Translations under genes and position numbers: made by a program | Source of the DNA: Thalassiosira profunda | Taxonomy: Eukaryota > Bacillariophyta > Thalassiosirophyceae > Thalassiosirales > Thalassiosiraceae | NCBI GenBank assembly: GCA_036939355.1 | Contig: JALLAP010002136.1 | Location: 1-13,511 of the forward strand | Length of the DNA stretch: 13,511 bases | Reading direction: 5' to 3' | Notes under the pieces: generated by a model | Told to the model about the DNA's origin: nothing | The model's input: the letters and a program-made list of their open reading frames with translations, nothing else | Databases searched by the model: none | Shown: in pieces, positions 1 through 7,877 of the stretch | Numbering within the stretch: position 1 is the stretch's first letter | Layout of the letters: each line of letters starts with the position of its first letter

Positions 1-493
1 GTCCATCCGGGTGGTATTGCGGCGAGAAGAGGGACAGGTACACCGTCTCCTGCGGACTGATGGGCTCGTGCAGGCTATTCAACGGTCGCTTCACGATCTG
101 CTGCGCCTCCTCGTCGAACGACTGGGCGTAGATGGACGCCACCTCGTAAGACGCATCCACGTAGATGCCCTGTTCGGGGATGGAGCGTTTGCACACGACG
201 GTGTCCCCGCTGTCAATTGACGTCTTCAGCGCCGACGATTGCAGGCCGCGGAGGGAGCGGCCGAAGTTGTCGCGCGGATCGTATTCGTCGTCGCCGTTGC
301 TGGAGAGGCGGAGGCGGCTGGTGAAGCATCGATAGGAGATCGATGATGCACCATCTCGCACAGAGGGCAGTCGGCGCACCGCCGCGGGCGCAAAAGATGC
401 AACGACGGGCAGGAGCGCCACAGCGCAGAGGCCGACGATGACACGAACGGCGGCGGTCGAAGTGCCGCGGCAGGAAGGGCGTGGGCGGGGCAT
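1..493 (-). CDS. Plastid-targeted protein of unknown function (5' part, runs off the left edge)
   Basis: The minus-strand frame is open from an ATG at 491-493 to the window edge, 164 residues with no stop. Residues about 15-33 are hydrophobic (VRVIVGLCAVALLPVVAS) and are followed at once by FAPAAVRR. The VAS|FAP junction matches the ASAFAP rule for signal-peptide cleavage before a transit peptide in secondary plastids of the red lineage. The next 30 or so residues are rich in Arg and Ser and poor in acidic residues, as transit peptides are. The mature part begins acidic (NGDDEYDPRDNFG) and contains SIDSGDTVVCKRSIPEQGIYVD and AQSFDEEAQQIVKRPL; I do not recognise a family. It starts 289 bp from the divergent prenyltransferase gene, also plastid-type, so a shared promoter region is plausible. 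The targeting call is strong; function is unknown and the C terminus lies outside the window. Confidence 0.75.
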   Translation of the reverse strand, partial: MPRPRPSCRGTSTAAVRVIVGLCAVALLPVVASFAPAAVRRLPSVRDGASSISYRCFTSRLRLSSNGDDEYDPRDNFGRSLRGLQSSALKTSIDSGDTVVCKRSIPEQGIYVDASYEVASIYAQSFDEEAQQIVKRPLNSLHEPISPQETVYLSLFSPQYHPDG

Positions 494-782
494 GGCGGTC
501 CTCCAACATCCAGCCGGAGGAAAAATTAAAGCAGGGCTTTTTAGAAAGGGACACGCGGCGTCAAGAATGTCGCTAAGAAGTTGTTTTGCGATGTTGGAGA
601 TGAAGGAAGGCTGCAGCTGCCGCGCCACAATGCTTGAGCCACCAAAGATCTCGGCACTCGGCACCTCGTCGGCACGCACCTCTCGGTCGGTGCAGCACCC
701 TGCTCGACCACGCCGCTGTCCAACGAGCTTCCCGCCCCTCTCTTTGCCCGTCGGCGGTGCATCTGCCTCGTTCACTAACCGG
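494..782. promoter_or_regulatory. Divergent intergenic region between two plastid-type genes
   Basis: 289 bp separate the two start codons, so this stretch must hold both 5' UTRs and promoters. I see no clear TATA box or strong repeat. An in-frame open stretch continues upstream of 783 to an ATG at 438, but that would overlap the neighbour's coding region and bury the signal peptide, so I treat it as non-coding. Promoter function is inferred from gene orientation only. Confidence 0.45.
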
Positions 783-2095
783 ATGACGTCGCCGCGTGCG
801 AACTTGGCCGCGGCGGCCGCCGTCCTGCTCGGGCTAGCCTCCCCAACGCGGGCGCTGCTTGCACCACTCCCATCCACTCGCCCGGCGTGGAGGGGGGTCC
901 AGGGCACCAATCCACGCACATATGTGACTTTGAATGTAGGGGCGTCGGAGGTCATCGACGAGGGCGTGGGGAACACAGTCGAGCCCCTCACCGTCAACGG
1001 CACGGATGCACCATCCCCTCCTACTGCAACTGCAAAGACACAACAAACGAAGCCCCCATTCCCATTGGTGCTGTGGCGGTTCACCCGCCCCCACACCCTC
1101 ATCGGGTCGGCCATCGCGGTCCCCTCCATCTTCCTCTTGGCGGCACCGACCTACTCCTCCTTTTTCACCGGACGAACGCTCGCGGCACTGTTGTACGCGG
1201 CCTTTCCGGCGCTGCTGATGAATCTGTACATCACGGGGTTGAACCAGATCACCGATGTGGAGATTGACAAGATCAATGTGAGTTGTTCTTTGTGTTTCTT
1301 TATGTATTGTAGCTGTCAAAGATGCGTTCAATGAACAACATATCTGATGTGCAATCGCAAATGCAGAAACCGGAGCTGCCAATGGCCAAGGGAGACCTCG
1401 ACTATCCCACGGCGACGTTCGTGGTGCTCGCCTCCTTGATTGTATCTTTGGCCATGAGCATTATTCATCCCACCTTGAGTACGCCCGGACTGCAACTGGC
1501 CCTCTGGGGATCCTTCGTTCTCGGAACGCTGTACTCCCTCCCGCCGTTTCGGATGAAACGGCACCCGCTGCTGGCAGCAACGTGCATTGTTGCGGTAAGG
1601 GGCACCATCATCAATGCGGGGTTTTACAGCCACGCATTATCCGCAGCATTTGGCGGGGCCGCGGGAGCGGGGGCATTGCAATGTCTAGTGAGCGATTGGA
1701 AGTGCGGGCTGTCGAGCCTCTTCTTCGGGATATTCGGGATCGTGATCGCGCTGATGAAGGACGTCCCGGACGCCCACGGCGATCGGATTTTCAACATACG
1801 GTCGTTCACTGTGAGATTGGGACAGGGGCGGGTCTTCCAAACGATGAAGAATTTGCTCATTTCCCTCTTTGGGGTCTTCGGAGGGGCGCTGCTGCGGTGG
1901 GCGACGATGGCGCCGGATGCGTCGGTGGCCATTCGGAGAGGACTGGTGGCGCTTGGATGCGGGGTGGCCGGGTGGACGGTCAACAGAGAAGCGAGGGAGG
2001 TCAATCCGGAGGACAGTGGGGAGGTGTACAGCTACTACATGTACCTCTGGAAGCTGTTCTACACATCCTACTTGGTACTCCCGTTCGCCAAATAA
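783..2095 (+). CDS. VTE2: Homogentisate prenyltransferase (UbiA family; phytyl- or solanesyltransferase), plastid
   Basis: Joins homogentisate to a prenyl diphosphate with decarboxylation, the committed membrane step of tocopherol (HPT/VTE2) or plastoquinone (HST) synthesis. Two exons, 783-1277 and 1367-2095, give 407 aa. The start is chosen because residues 1-24 form a signal peptide, followed by LLAPLPSTRPAW as transit peptide. UbiA motif 1 is LNQITDVEIDKIN, with N154, D158 and D162; the intron follows directly and exon 2 resumes with KPELP, the residues the family has there. Motif 2 is KDVPDAHGDR, with D297, D300 and D304. Several hydrophobic helices surround them. RIFNIRSFTVRLGQ and the C-terminal YMYLWKLFYTSYLVLPF resemble plant tocopherol HPT, whereas LPPFRMKRHP resembles plastoquinone HST, so the symbol is provisional. 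It converges on the TMEM65-like gene with 99 bp between stops. Confidence 0.9.
1278..1366 (+). other. Intron of the prenyltransferase gene (89 bp, GT-AG)
   Basis: Begins gtgagt and ends aaatgcag. It falls in phase 0 right after the first Asp-rich motif. Removing it joins DKIN to KPELP, restoring the conserved family sequence, while reading through exon 1 meets a stop at 1332-1334. Confidence 0.92.
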
Positions 2096-2150
2096 GTGCG
2101 AGGCGAGGAAGCAGTGGCGTCTTGGATTTAACAAGGAGTACTGCCGTTCA

Positions 2151-2168
2151 TGGAATAACATTATTCCA
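2151..2168. repeat. Short palindrome in the 3' convergent spacer
   Basis: Perfect 8-bp inverted repeat, tggaataa then ttattcca, with a 2-nt spacer. It lies 55 bp after the prenyltransferase stop and 26 bp beyond the TMEM65-like stop. The position suits a 3'-end or polyadenylation role for either transcript, but that is inference. Confidence 0.5.
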
Positions 2169-2194
2169 CAACACCGCTTTTACCACTGGTGCAT

Positions 2195-3043
2195 CTAATA
2201 TCCCCTCTCCCACAAGCGATCGTTCTTTTCTCGCTCCAGCACCTTCAACCTCTGTATTGTCTCGGCGTGCTTCTCCCTCCATTGGGTTACGTCCTTCTTC
2301 AGCTGTTCGTTTTCTTCGTTGATCAGTTTCACAGACGAAGATCCTTCCCCGCCCCCATTTTCTTCCTTTGTCCTGTCGTCTCCCGGGAAGAAGAGGAGCG
2401 GGAACATTCCCACAATGCACCCTATCGTCAATCCCGCCGCACACCCCAGCTGGCTGCTCCATCGCACGCTCCGCAAATTCCTCTGCTCGTAGCTCAAATT
2501 CGGCATGGGCGGCAGCTTCACCCGCCCCTTCGTCCAACTCTCAATCTTCTTCGACCACCCGATCAGCGCGTCCTCGATCATCGTCCCAAAGGCCACCCCC
2601 GAGAGATCCGAAATGATGTTGCCAATGGCGGCAGCACACATAGTGGAAATTCCCAGCGTGACGCCGAGGTAAACGTCGATGGCCTCCCCGGCCAAAAGGA
2701 GGATGGCGTTGTCCATAATGCCGAATCCGACAAAGGGTATGGCCTGGTGAAGGGCGACGATGTAGAGCTCGCGGCGGGTGGGCTCGGGCGCCGCTCCCTT
2801 TCCAGATTGGGAGGACGCGGCGTGCGGATCCTTGCCCTGCATGGCGTTTTGTATTTGCTTCAGCCGCTCCTTTTGGGGGTGGGTGGAGGGCCACTGGTCT
2901 CCGCCGTTGTTTGATGTGCTCAACTTTCGTTTGAGAGCTGCTGATGGGTAGGATACCGAGGAATTGCAAAGCCGCTGTGCATGTGTTGTTGTGAGCGCCA
3001 GCGGCGACTGCCGCCGGGCCAGCGTCGCGCTGTGACGGAGCAT
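2195..3043 (-). CDS. TMEM65-family mitochondrial inner-membrane protein
   Basis: 282 aa from the ATG at 3041-3043. The frame is open upstream to 3196, but the internal Met is preferred because it starts a basic, Ser/Thr-rich, acid-free leader (MLRHSATLARRQSPLALTTT) typical of mitochondrial presequences. The TMEM65 core is at residues about 91-160: IPFVGFGIMDNAILLLAGE, then LGVTLGISTMCAAAIGNI and SDLSGVAFG, forming two membrane helices with the family's conserved Gly, Asp and Asn. A third helix is at about 198-220. Animal TMEM65 is an inner-membrane protein tied to mitochondrial Na+/Ca2+ exchange; its role in algae is not established. Unusually, the tail from about 238 is a charged heptad-like coiled coil (KLINEENEQLKKDV). 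Convergent with the prenyltransferase, divergent from the GH19-like gene. The family call is firm; location is predicted. Confidence 0.87.
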   Translation of the reverse strand: MLRHSATLARRQSPLALTTTHAQRLCNSSVSYPSAALKRKLSTSNNGGDQWPSTHPQKERLKQIQNAMQGKDPHAASSQSGKGAAPEPTRRELYIVALHQAIPFVGFGIMDNAILLLAGEAIDVYLGVTLGISTMCAAAIGNIISDLSGVAFGTMIEDALIGWSKKIESWTKGRVKLPPMPNLSYEQRNLRSVRWSSQLGCAAGLTIGCIVGMFPLLFFPGDDRTKEENGGGEGSSSVKLINEENEQLKKDVTQWREKHAETIQRLKVLEREKNDRLWERGY

Positions 3044-3249
3044 GCCGAGCGGTTGAGGGCAGCGCCTCAGCGCCTCCGTGCTGGGTGATAGCAAGTGGTA
3101 GGGACGGAGGGGAGGGAAGGAGGCAGGGGAAGGATCCAAAAAGGCTTCTCTGAAAATAGAAATAGACCCGCCCCCTGTCGGCACCTCCTCCCCCACTACA
3201 TACGCCGACAGCTTTGCCTCTTCTCCGACTACAATATCTTCGACCAGCC
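3044..3249. promoter_or_regulatory. Divergent spacer between the TMEM65-like and GH19-like genes
   Basis: 206 bp between the two ATGs must carry both upstream regions. No clear box was recognised. A pyrimidine-rich and CTCC-rich stretch precedes the GH19-like start. Regulatory role inferred from orientation. Confidence 0.4.
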
Positions 3250-4783
3250 ATGGCTCTCCTACCCCTCCTCCTTTTCGCCTCCCTCCCGTCCCTCTCCGCG
3301 GCGCAGGCCACGGGAGGCAATCTCTCTAACTGCCGCGGCGGCTGCGAACTGGGCGAGCTCTGCGTCTCGAATCCATTCTTGCAACCTGGCGTAGAAGACT
3401 CCGCGTGTCAGAAGTGCGCCGGCGGGAGGGAGTACTGGCCGTGCAACTTCGAGACCGTCTGCCACTGCAACGCCGCTGCCACTGATGCGCCGCGCGTGCC
3501 CCCCGCGCCGCGGTCGGGGGAGAAGGCGAACGAGGAGGTGGACGCTTGCCGGGACGTGCTGACGCAGGAGGTGTTCAATTCGGTGGTGCGGCCGTCGACG
3601 CTGGAGGGGAACGCCCTGTTTACCTACAAGGGGCTGTGCGATGCGATGGCGCAGTACAACCAGTTCCACGACGAGAAGTTCGCCGGCATGGGCACGGAGG
3701 AGCAGGTGAGCTTTTTTGGACACATGATGTGTGCTCCAGTCTATAATTTGCAAATGTCTTACTGATGTCATCTCTTGCGTTGAATCGATCGTAATCACTC
3801 AGATACGGAGGGAGCTGGCGGCCTTCCTGGCCCACACCGCGGTGGACACATTCGGCTACTCGGTCATCCGCGAGGAGATGCATTGCGTCGATCCCATCAC
3901 CGGAACCGACGGCAACGTGTACTGCAAGCCGTGCAAGGAGGAGCACTACAATCCGCAGACGAAGGCGTGCGGCCAGAGCTACTTTGCCTCGGGCAACCCC
4001 AGCTACGAGGCGTATTGCGATGGGACGCGGCAGCCTCCGTCCGGATGCGGGTGCGACGCAACGATGGTCGGGCAAGCCAACGTGCCCGGAAATCCAGGAG
4101 CCGAAGGGTACGTCCTCGCCTCGGAGGCGTTCTTCAAACGGGGCGCCTTGCAGACCGAGTGGAATTACGAGTATTACGGCGCCAGCCTGGCGCTGACCGG
4201 GACCGACTACCTCTGCGCCAATCCCGACCTGGTTGCCACTGATCCGGTTTATGCCTGGGGCGTTGCAATCTCGAAGTGGATGGAGAAGATGATCTTCGGG
4301 ACGCAGGGGGCGACGGCACACAAGCAAGCCTTGAAGGGCAACTTTGGGGGCGGCATCAAGGTCCTGCACGGAGCGTTGGAGTGCCCCGCCGACAAGTGGA
4401 CGAGCGAAGTGCACGTCGGAATGGTCAAGGAACGAGTTTCTCAGATCTGCAAATCGGGCTCGGCCTTGGGAGTATACCTGGAGATGGACAGGTGCGACAA
4501 TCCGAGGGACGGAGATTGCCTGGCGTGCGAGGGGCTCAAGGAACTCTACGAATCGTGCTCGGCGGACGGGACGTGCCCGGACTGCCCGCGGTGGACGGAG
4601 TTCGTGCGATCGTCGGCGCCCACGGTCACTCCGCTGCGGGTGGAGTCGCCCACGTGGGACGATTGGGCGAACAATTATGGTACGCGGTCGTCGGCTCGGA
4701 GGGATGCTTTGACGTGGCCTGTGCTAGCGTCGGTTTTGCTTTTGTCTGTTGCAACGCTCGTCACGGCATTTTGTGTGATCTGA
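3250..4783 (+). CDS. Secreted, membrane-attached GH19 chitinase-like protein with altered active-site residues
   Basis: Two exons, 3250-3705 and 3803-4783, give 478 aa. Order: signal peptide (about 1-20); Cys-rich module (about 24-75, NCRGGCELGELC to VCHC); Pro linker; GH19-like domain from about 96; C-terminal hydrophobic segment 457-478 with no tail, fitting a GPI signal or end anchor. GH19 evidence is AAFLAHT (158-164), RGALQTEWNYEYYG (265-278), NPDLVATDPV, and HGALEC (341-346). GH19 chitinases hydrolyse chitin by inversion using two Glu. The usual HE of the first catalytic site reads VD here (D167); R175-E176 may keep the second Glu. The Ser/Thr before W/H-N-Y is E271, and the Asn of NGGLEC is H341. 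The protein may be weakly active, differently specific, or a binding protein. The fold call is good; activity is uncertain. Confidence 0.87.
3706..3802 (+). other. Intron of the GH19-like gene (97 bp, GT-AG)
   Basis: Starts gtgagc after the codon for Gln152 and ends atcactcag before ATACGG, phase 0. Splicing joins GTEEQ to IRRELAAFLAH, a continuous GH19 helix; unspliced, exon 1 stops at 3763-3765. Confidence 0.9.
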
Positions 4784-5195
4784 GGGGCAAGGGTACGAAC
4801 AATCAATATTCAATTGGCGCTCTTTTCATCGTATAAGTTTGAACTACTCGTCTACTCAGGCTTCTGATGTCATTCGCTGCCAAAGACCTCTTGTGTGCCA
4901 CTCATCTGGAAAGGTGTATGGCAGGAAGAGCATCAGCATGCACCTGTTCCGGCTGCACCACGGACGGGACTTGAACAGTGCATACCGGCTCAAGCTCAAT
5001 ACGATACAAACGCGTTGTGTTCGAAGATGTCTGGAGACGAGATCTGAACGACAAGAAGTGGATGAAGAGATCGTATGATACATGTGGTGTCTGATAGATT
5101 TATCAAGCCCTAGTTATTAGCGTCTACATCTATTAGTCTGGCGAACTTCTTCTCTCCTCAATAGCAATACATAGCGTCTTGTAGCACCTGTCACA
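4784..5195. other. Convergent intergenic region, no gene seen
   Basis: 412 bp, more AT-rich than its neighbours, between the 3' ends of the GH19-like gene and the small minus-strand gene. Open stretches of 75-79 codons exist on both strands but lack an ATG start or protein-like composition. I see no hairpin, tRNA or mobile-element remnant I can support. It presumably contains both 3' UTRs. Confidence 0.5.
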
Positions 5196-5552
5196 TCATA
5201 TTTCTTCTAGGAGCTGCAGCATGATGAGGTGCGGGTGCGCCTCGAAGGACACCCGCGTCTTGCGCTCGTCTTGGCCCTTCCGCGGCGCGGCGTCCTGCAC
5301 GGGATCGGCCTCGTCGTCGGCTTGCCGGATGACGGCCGGGGGGCGGTTCTCTCCCTCCTCGCTTGGGCCGAGCAGCGCGTCCATAAGGTTTTGCCGGCTC
5401 GAGTAGAAGGAGAAGGCATCGACGCGCCGCTCCTCCGGGCGGAGCTGCTTCCGCCTCGCCTTGGAGGCGCCGCCGTCGAACGTCTTGGTCGCCACGGACT
5501 TCGTCGTCGGCAGCTTGAGGGACGACTTAATCTTCATCGTCTGTATCTTCAT
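5196..5552 (-). CDS. Small basic protein of unknown function with a C-terminal RVSF motif
   Basis: 118 aa from the ATG at 5550-5552; a second ATG at 5535-5537 would give 113 aa, and one at 5616-5618 about 140 aa. The GC-rich frame contrasts with AT-rich flanks, and composition is protein-like: a basic N half (KLPTTKSVATKTFDGGASK, RRKQLRPEERR), then DAFSFYSSRQNLMDALLG, an acidic Pro-rich middle, and the end KTRVSFEAHPHLIMLQLLEE. No signal peptide or membrane segment. KTRVSF fits the (K/R)VxF docking consensus for protein phosphatase 1, which is short and can occur by chance. I do not recognise the family. The two first start candidates lie in a 15-bp tandem duplication (5532-5561), so the true N terminus is unclear. 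The opposite strand is also open, but its product is a Leu/Arg-rich shadow. Confidence 0.55.
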   Translation of the reverse strand: MKIQTMKIKSSLKLPTTKSVATKTFDGGASKARRKQLRPEERRVDAFSFYSSRQNLMDALLGPSEEGENRPPAVIRQADDEADPVQDAAPRKGQDERKTRVSFEAHPHLIMLQLLEEI

Positions 5553-5561
5553 CGTTTGTAT
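5532..5561. repeat. 15-bp tandem duplication at the start of the small minus-strand gene
   Basis: Two adjacent copies of cttcatcgt(c/t)tgtat differing at one base. On the coding strand each holds an ATG and reads QTMKI, so it duplicates the possible start site in frame. Confidence 0.7.
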
Positions 5562-6001
5562 CCACAACCCTTTTTTTATGAGGCGCCGCAACCAAACAAA
5601 ACAGCAGCGCGCGTTCATCAATGTCGCGTCTGTGAACTACATTCGATTCTGGCAGCAACAAGCAACAAGCAAGCAAAATCAGAAATCAGGTCAACTTATG
5701 TTGAGAGCCGCGGAGGGAATGTAAAATGTCCGACCTGACACTTTCATTGAAGTTAATCGGGGAATTCAGTGCCGATGACAGAGGGACAATAACAATTTCT
5801 GACGCGCATCTCGAGGGAATTGTCCGAAAACGGCTTTGTAAATGACATCTCATGAAAATGCGCGGTTGAAGACCCGCCCAGCCGGGCCTGAGCCCCACCG
5901 CCTCTGTCGCTTTTATTTTGCTCGCACTTTTTTACAGCCTCAGTTCCAGATGTTCTTCCTCTGTGATGTGTGATGACATCATCAAGGAAGTTGTGACTCG
6001 C
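5553..6001. other. Intergenic region upstream of the small gene and downstream of the PLP-enzyme gene
   Basis: About 450 bp, AT-rich in its first half. It should hold the promoter of the small minus-strand gene and the 3' UTR of the PLP-enzyme gene. A short AC/GCAA-rich run (agcaacaagcaacaagcaagc) lies near 5651-5673. No coding frame with convincing composition and no RNA gene was seen. Confidence 0.45.
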
Positions 6002-7366
6002 TCAGCTTCGAACGACTTGCCCCGCCACCTCCAGCGCCCTCCCCAAATCGCGCTCATCGATCGACGCCCGGTGCTCGATGAGGGTTTCCGTGCCTCCCAA
6101 GCTCGTGGCCCCGTCGTATTGTGCCGACGGCCCCGGCGACTGCCATGGCAGAAGCTTCGTCTTTCAGTTCGAAACTGAGCATTCCTCCGTACAATGGTCG
6201 CATTTGGTTGGTGCTTTGGTCGGTCATTTGACGCGTGGCTATTTCGTGATGCGGGTGAGATTTCAAGCCCGGGTAATGACATTTCGTCACGTTCGGGTGG
6301 TCGTTCAAATACTCTGCGATCCGCATCGCCGTGCGACACTGCCGTTCGACACGTAAGTGCAGCGTGCGCAGCCCTCGCAGCGTGAGCCAGCATTCCAGCG
6401 GCGACGCCACGGCCCCGACGCTCGTTTGCACGGCCTTCAGTCGTTCCGCCAACCATGTGCCATTTTCGGTGAGGGGCGAGCACGAGGCGAGGCCTAGAAG
6501 GACGTCGGAGTGGCCGCCCAAATACTTCGTTCCGGAGTGTAGGACGGCGTCGGCTCCGAGACTTAATGGTTGGGTGATGCACGGCGGCGCCCACGTGCTG
6601 TCGACCACCGTCAGTATCCTCGCTTTTGCGTTCTTCTCTTCGTTGGCTGTGTTGCAAATCTTTTGTATATCAGTAACTTGGCACAGCGGGTTCGACGGGG
6701 TCTCCATCCAGACGAGGAGCGTCCCGTCTGAGTTCGTATTGCTCTCTATCGCTCGCCGTACCTCATCGCAGTTGGTCATGTCCACCGATTTGTGTTTCAC
6801 CCCGTGGTCGTTCAAACACGCGTGTAGCTGCGTTGGCACGCCGTGGTACACGTCCTTCCCCAGCAGCAGCTTGACCGGAGATTTGCACGCCAGCAAGAGC
6901 GACGCGACCGCCGCCATGCCCGAGGAGAAGGCGTAGGTGGGCGCCTCCGGCGGTGTCATTGCGCGAAGCGCGTCGTTGAGGGATGCCATCTCGAGCCGGC
7001 CCACGTCTCCTCGAGCAGCTTTCGTGTAGGATTGCAGGATCGCGCATAGATTGCCCCTTCGCCGTAATCCCCGCTCGGCGGGCGCTCGTAGGTGGTCGCC
7101 AGCTCGATCGTCGGGGCCAGCGGGGCGTTGAAATCGGTGCGGTTGGCATCGTCGCATCCGCTCGACGAGGGCAGGCCCGCGTGGGAGAGCTGCGTCGCCA
7201 GCGACGTCCGCCATTGGTCGGAGGCGGCGTCGAGCTCCCGGCGCCGTTTGTGGGCGGCAAGCCCCGCCTCGCGCGGCGAGAGAAAGGAAGCGCCGGTGGA
7301 CGAGGGTCGGGCGAGTGGGGTCGAGCGCGCGATCCTCCGCCGGACGACGCGGAGGAGGGGCCGCAT
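6002..7366 (-). CDS. Cystathionine gamma-synthase/lyase-like PLP enzyme, frame broken twice, possible pseudogene
   Basis: Cys/Met-metabolism PLP enzyme (fold type I), the family of cystathionine gamma-synthase, the lyases and methionine gamma-lyase, acting in transsulfuration. From the ATG at 7364-7366 there is an Arg-rich leader (MRPLLRVVRRRIARSTPLAR), possibly mitochondrial, then NAPLAPTIELATTY, YARSCNPTR (usual YSRSGNPT), AFSSGMAA, GKDVYHG, WMETPSNPL, VVDSTWAPP and HSGTKYLGGHSD with the PLP-binding Lys. Two single-base shifts interrupt it. Near 6998 a base appears to be missing after LLEETWA. At 6109-6112 a run of four C appears to hold one extra. Continued in the shifted frame, the end reads ATSLGGTETLIEHRASIDERD and stops at 6002-6004. 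It lacks the usual GLLR(L/V)SVGLE segment, whose Arg binds the substrate carboxylate. Family certain; exact reaction not, and integrity is in doubt. Confidence 0.82.
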
Positions 7367-7877
7367 GGCGGGGTGCTCACGAGATGTGTGCTCGGGGTGT
7401 GCGTGGCCGGCGGCGTAAACGGCGGCGAGTGCATGCCGGCGTCGGCCGCCGAGGTTTTTTAGGCGAGCGATTTTTCAAATTTTCACTTTTTGAGGGCTGT
7501 TGGAAGTTCAAGTTGATTTGTTATTTAGAATTTGGAGAAATGTTCGTAAAATGATTTAGATTTACATTTTATTAGGTAAATAAATCCAAATCTAAACTTT
7601 AGGCATTGTATACCCCTGAAAGCCGCCCGCCTCGGTTGCCAACCCCCGCGCAGCCCCCGCCTCCTCGCCCCAGCTCCCAGCCTCGTCTGCCGGCCCACAC
7701 CAACGTCATTCCGCCCTGCTCCGCCCCTCCCCCACCTCCGGCCCCGTGGCACCGATTGCTACGGTCGGCCGGCGCAGTGGGGCCCCCGACGCTCCTCGGT
7801 GCTCACATCTTGTGCTCATCCCATCGAGCTCAGTCGTGGGGAGGAGTTGTTGTGCGTGGTTGGTGCAGGCCGAAGGT
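7367..7877. promoter_or_regulatory. Divergent region with an AT-rich island, between the PLP enzyme and protease A
   Basis: 511 bp between divergent starts. About 7450-7610 is strikingly AT-rich (T and A runs) within GC-rich DNA and contains a 9-bp inverted repeat, tttagattt (7555-7563) and aaatctaaa (7588-7596). It is followed by a C-rich, pyrimidine-biased tract to about 7745. The protease A frame is open back to 7746, but with no ATG before 7878. Promoter role is inferred. Confidence 0.45.

Noticed and set aside
438..782. Upstream extension of the prenyltransferase to the ATG at 438
   Set aside because: It would overlap the neighbouring plastid gene's coding region and bury the signal peptide, so 783 fits better.
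3044..3196. Upstream extension of the TMEM65-like protein
   Set aside because: The added residues are Pro/Gly-rich with no targeting character, while the Met at 3043 starts a good mitochondrial leader.
3620..4414. Minus-strand open frame opposite the GH19-like gene
   Set aside because: The plus strand carries the GH19 motifs and correct splice junctions; the minus product is a composition shadow.
4839..5083. Short open frames on both strands in the spacer after the GH19-like gene
   Set aside because: The plus one has no ATG at its start, neither has a motif, and composition is not protein-like.
7746..7877. N-terminal extension of protease A to 7746
   Set aside because: There is no ATG in frame before 7878; the frame is merely open in GC-rich DNA.
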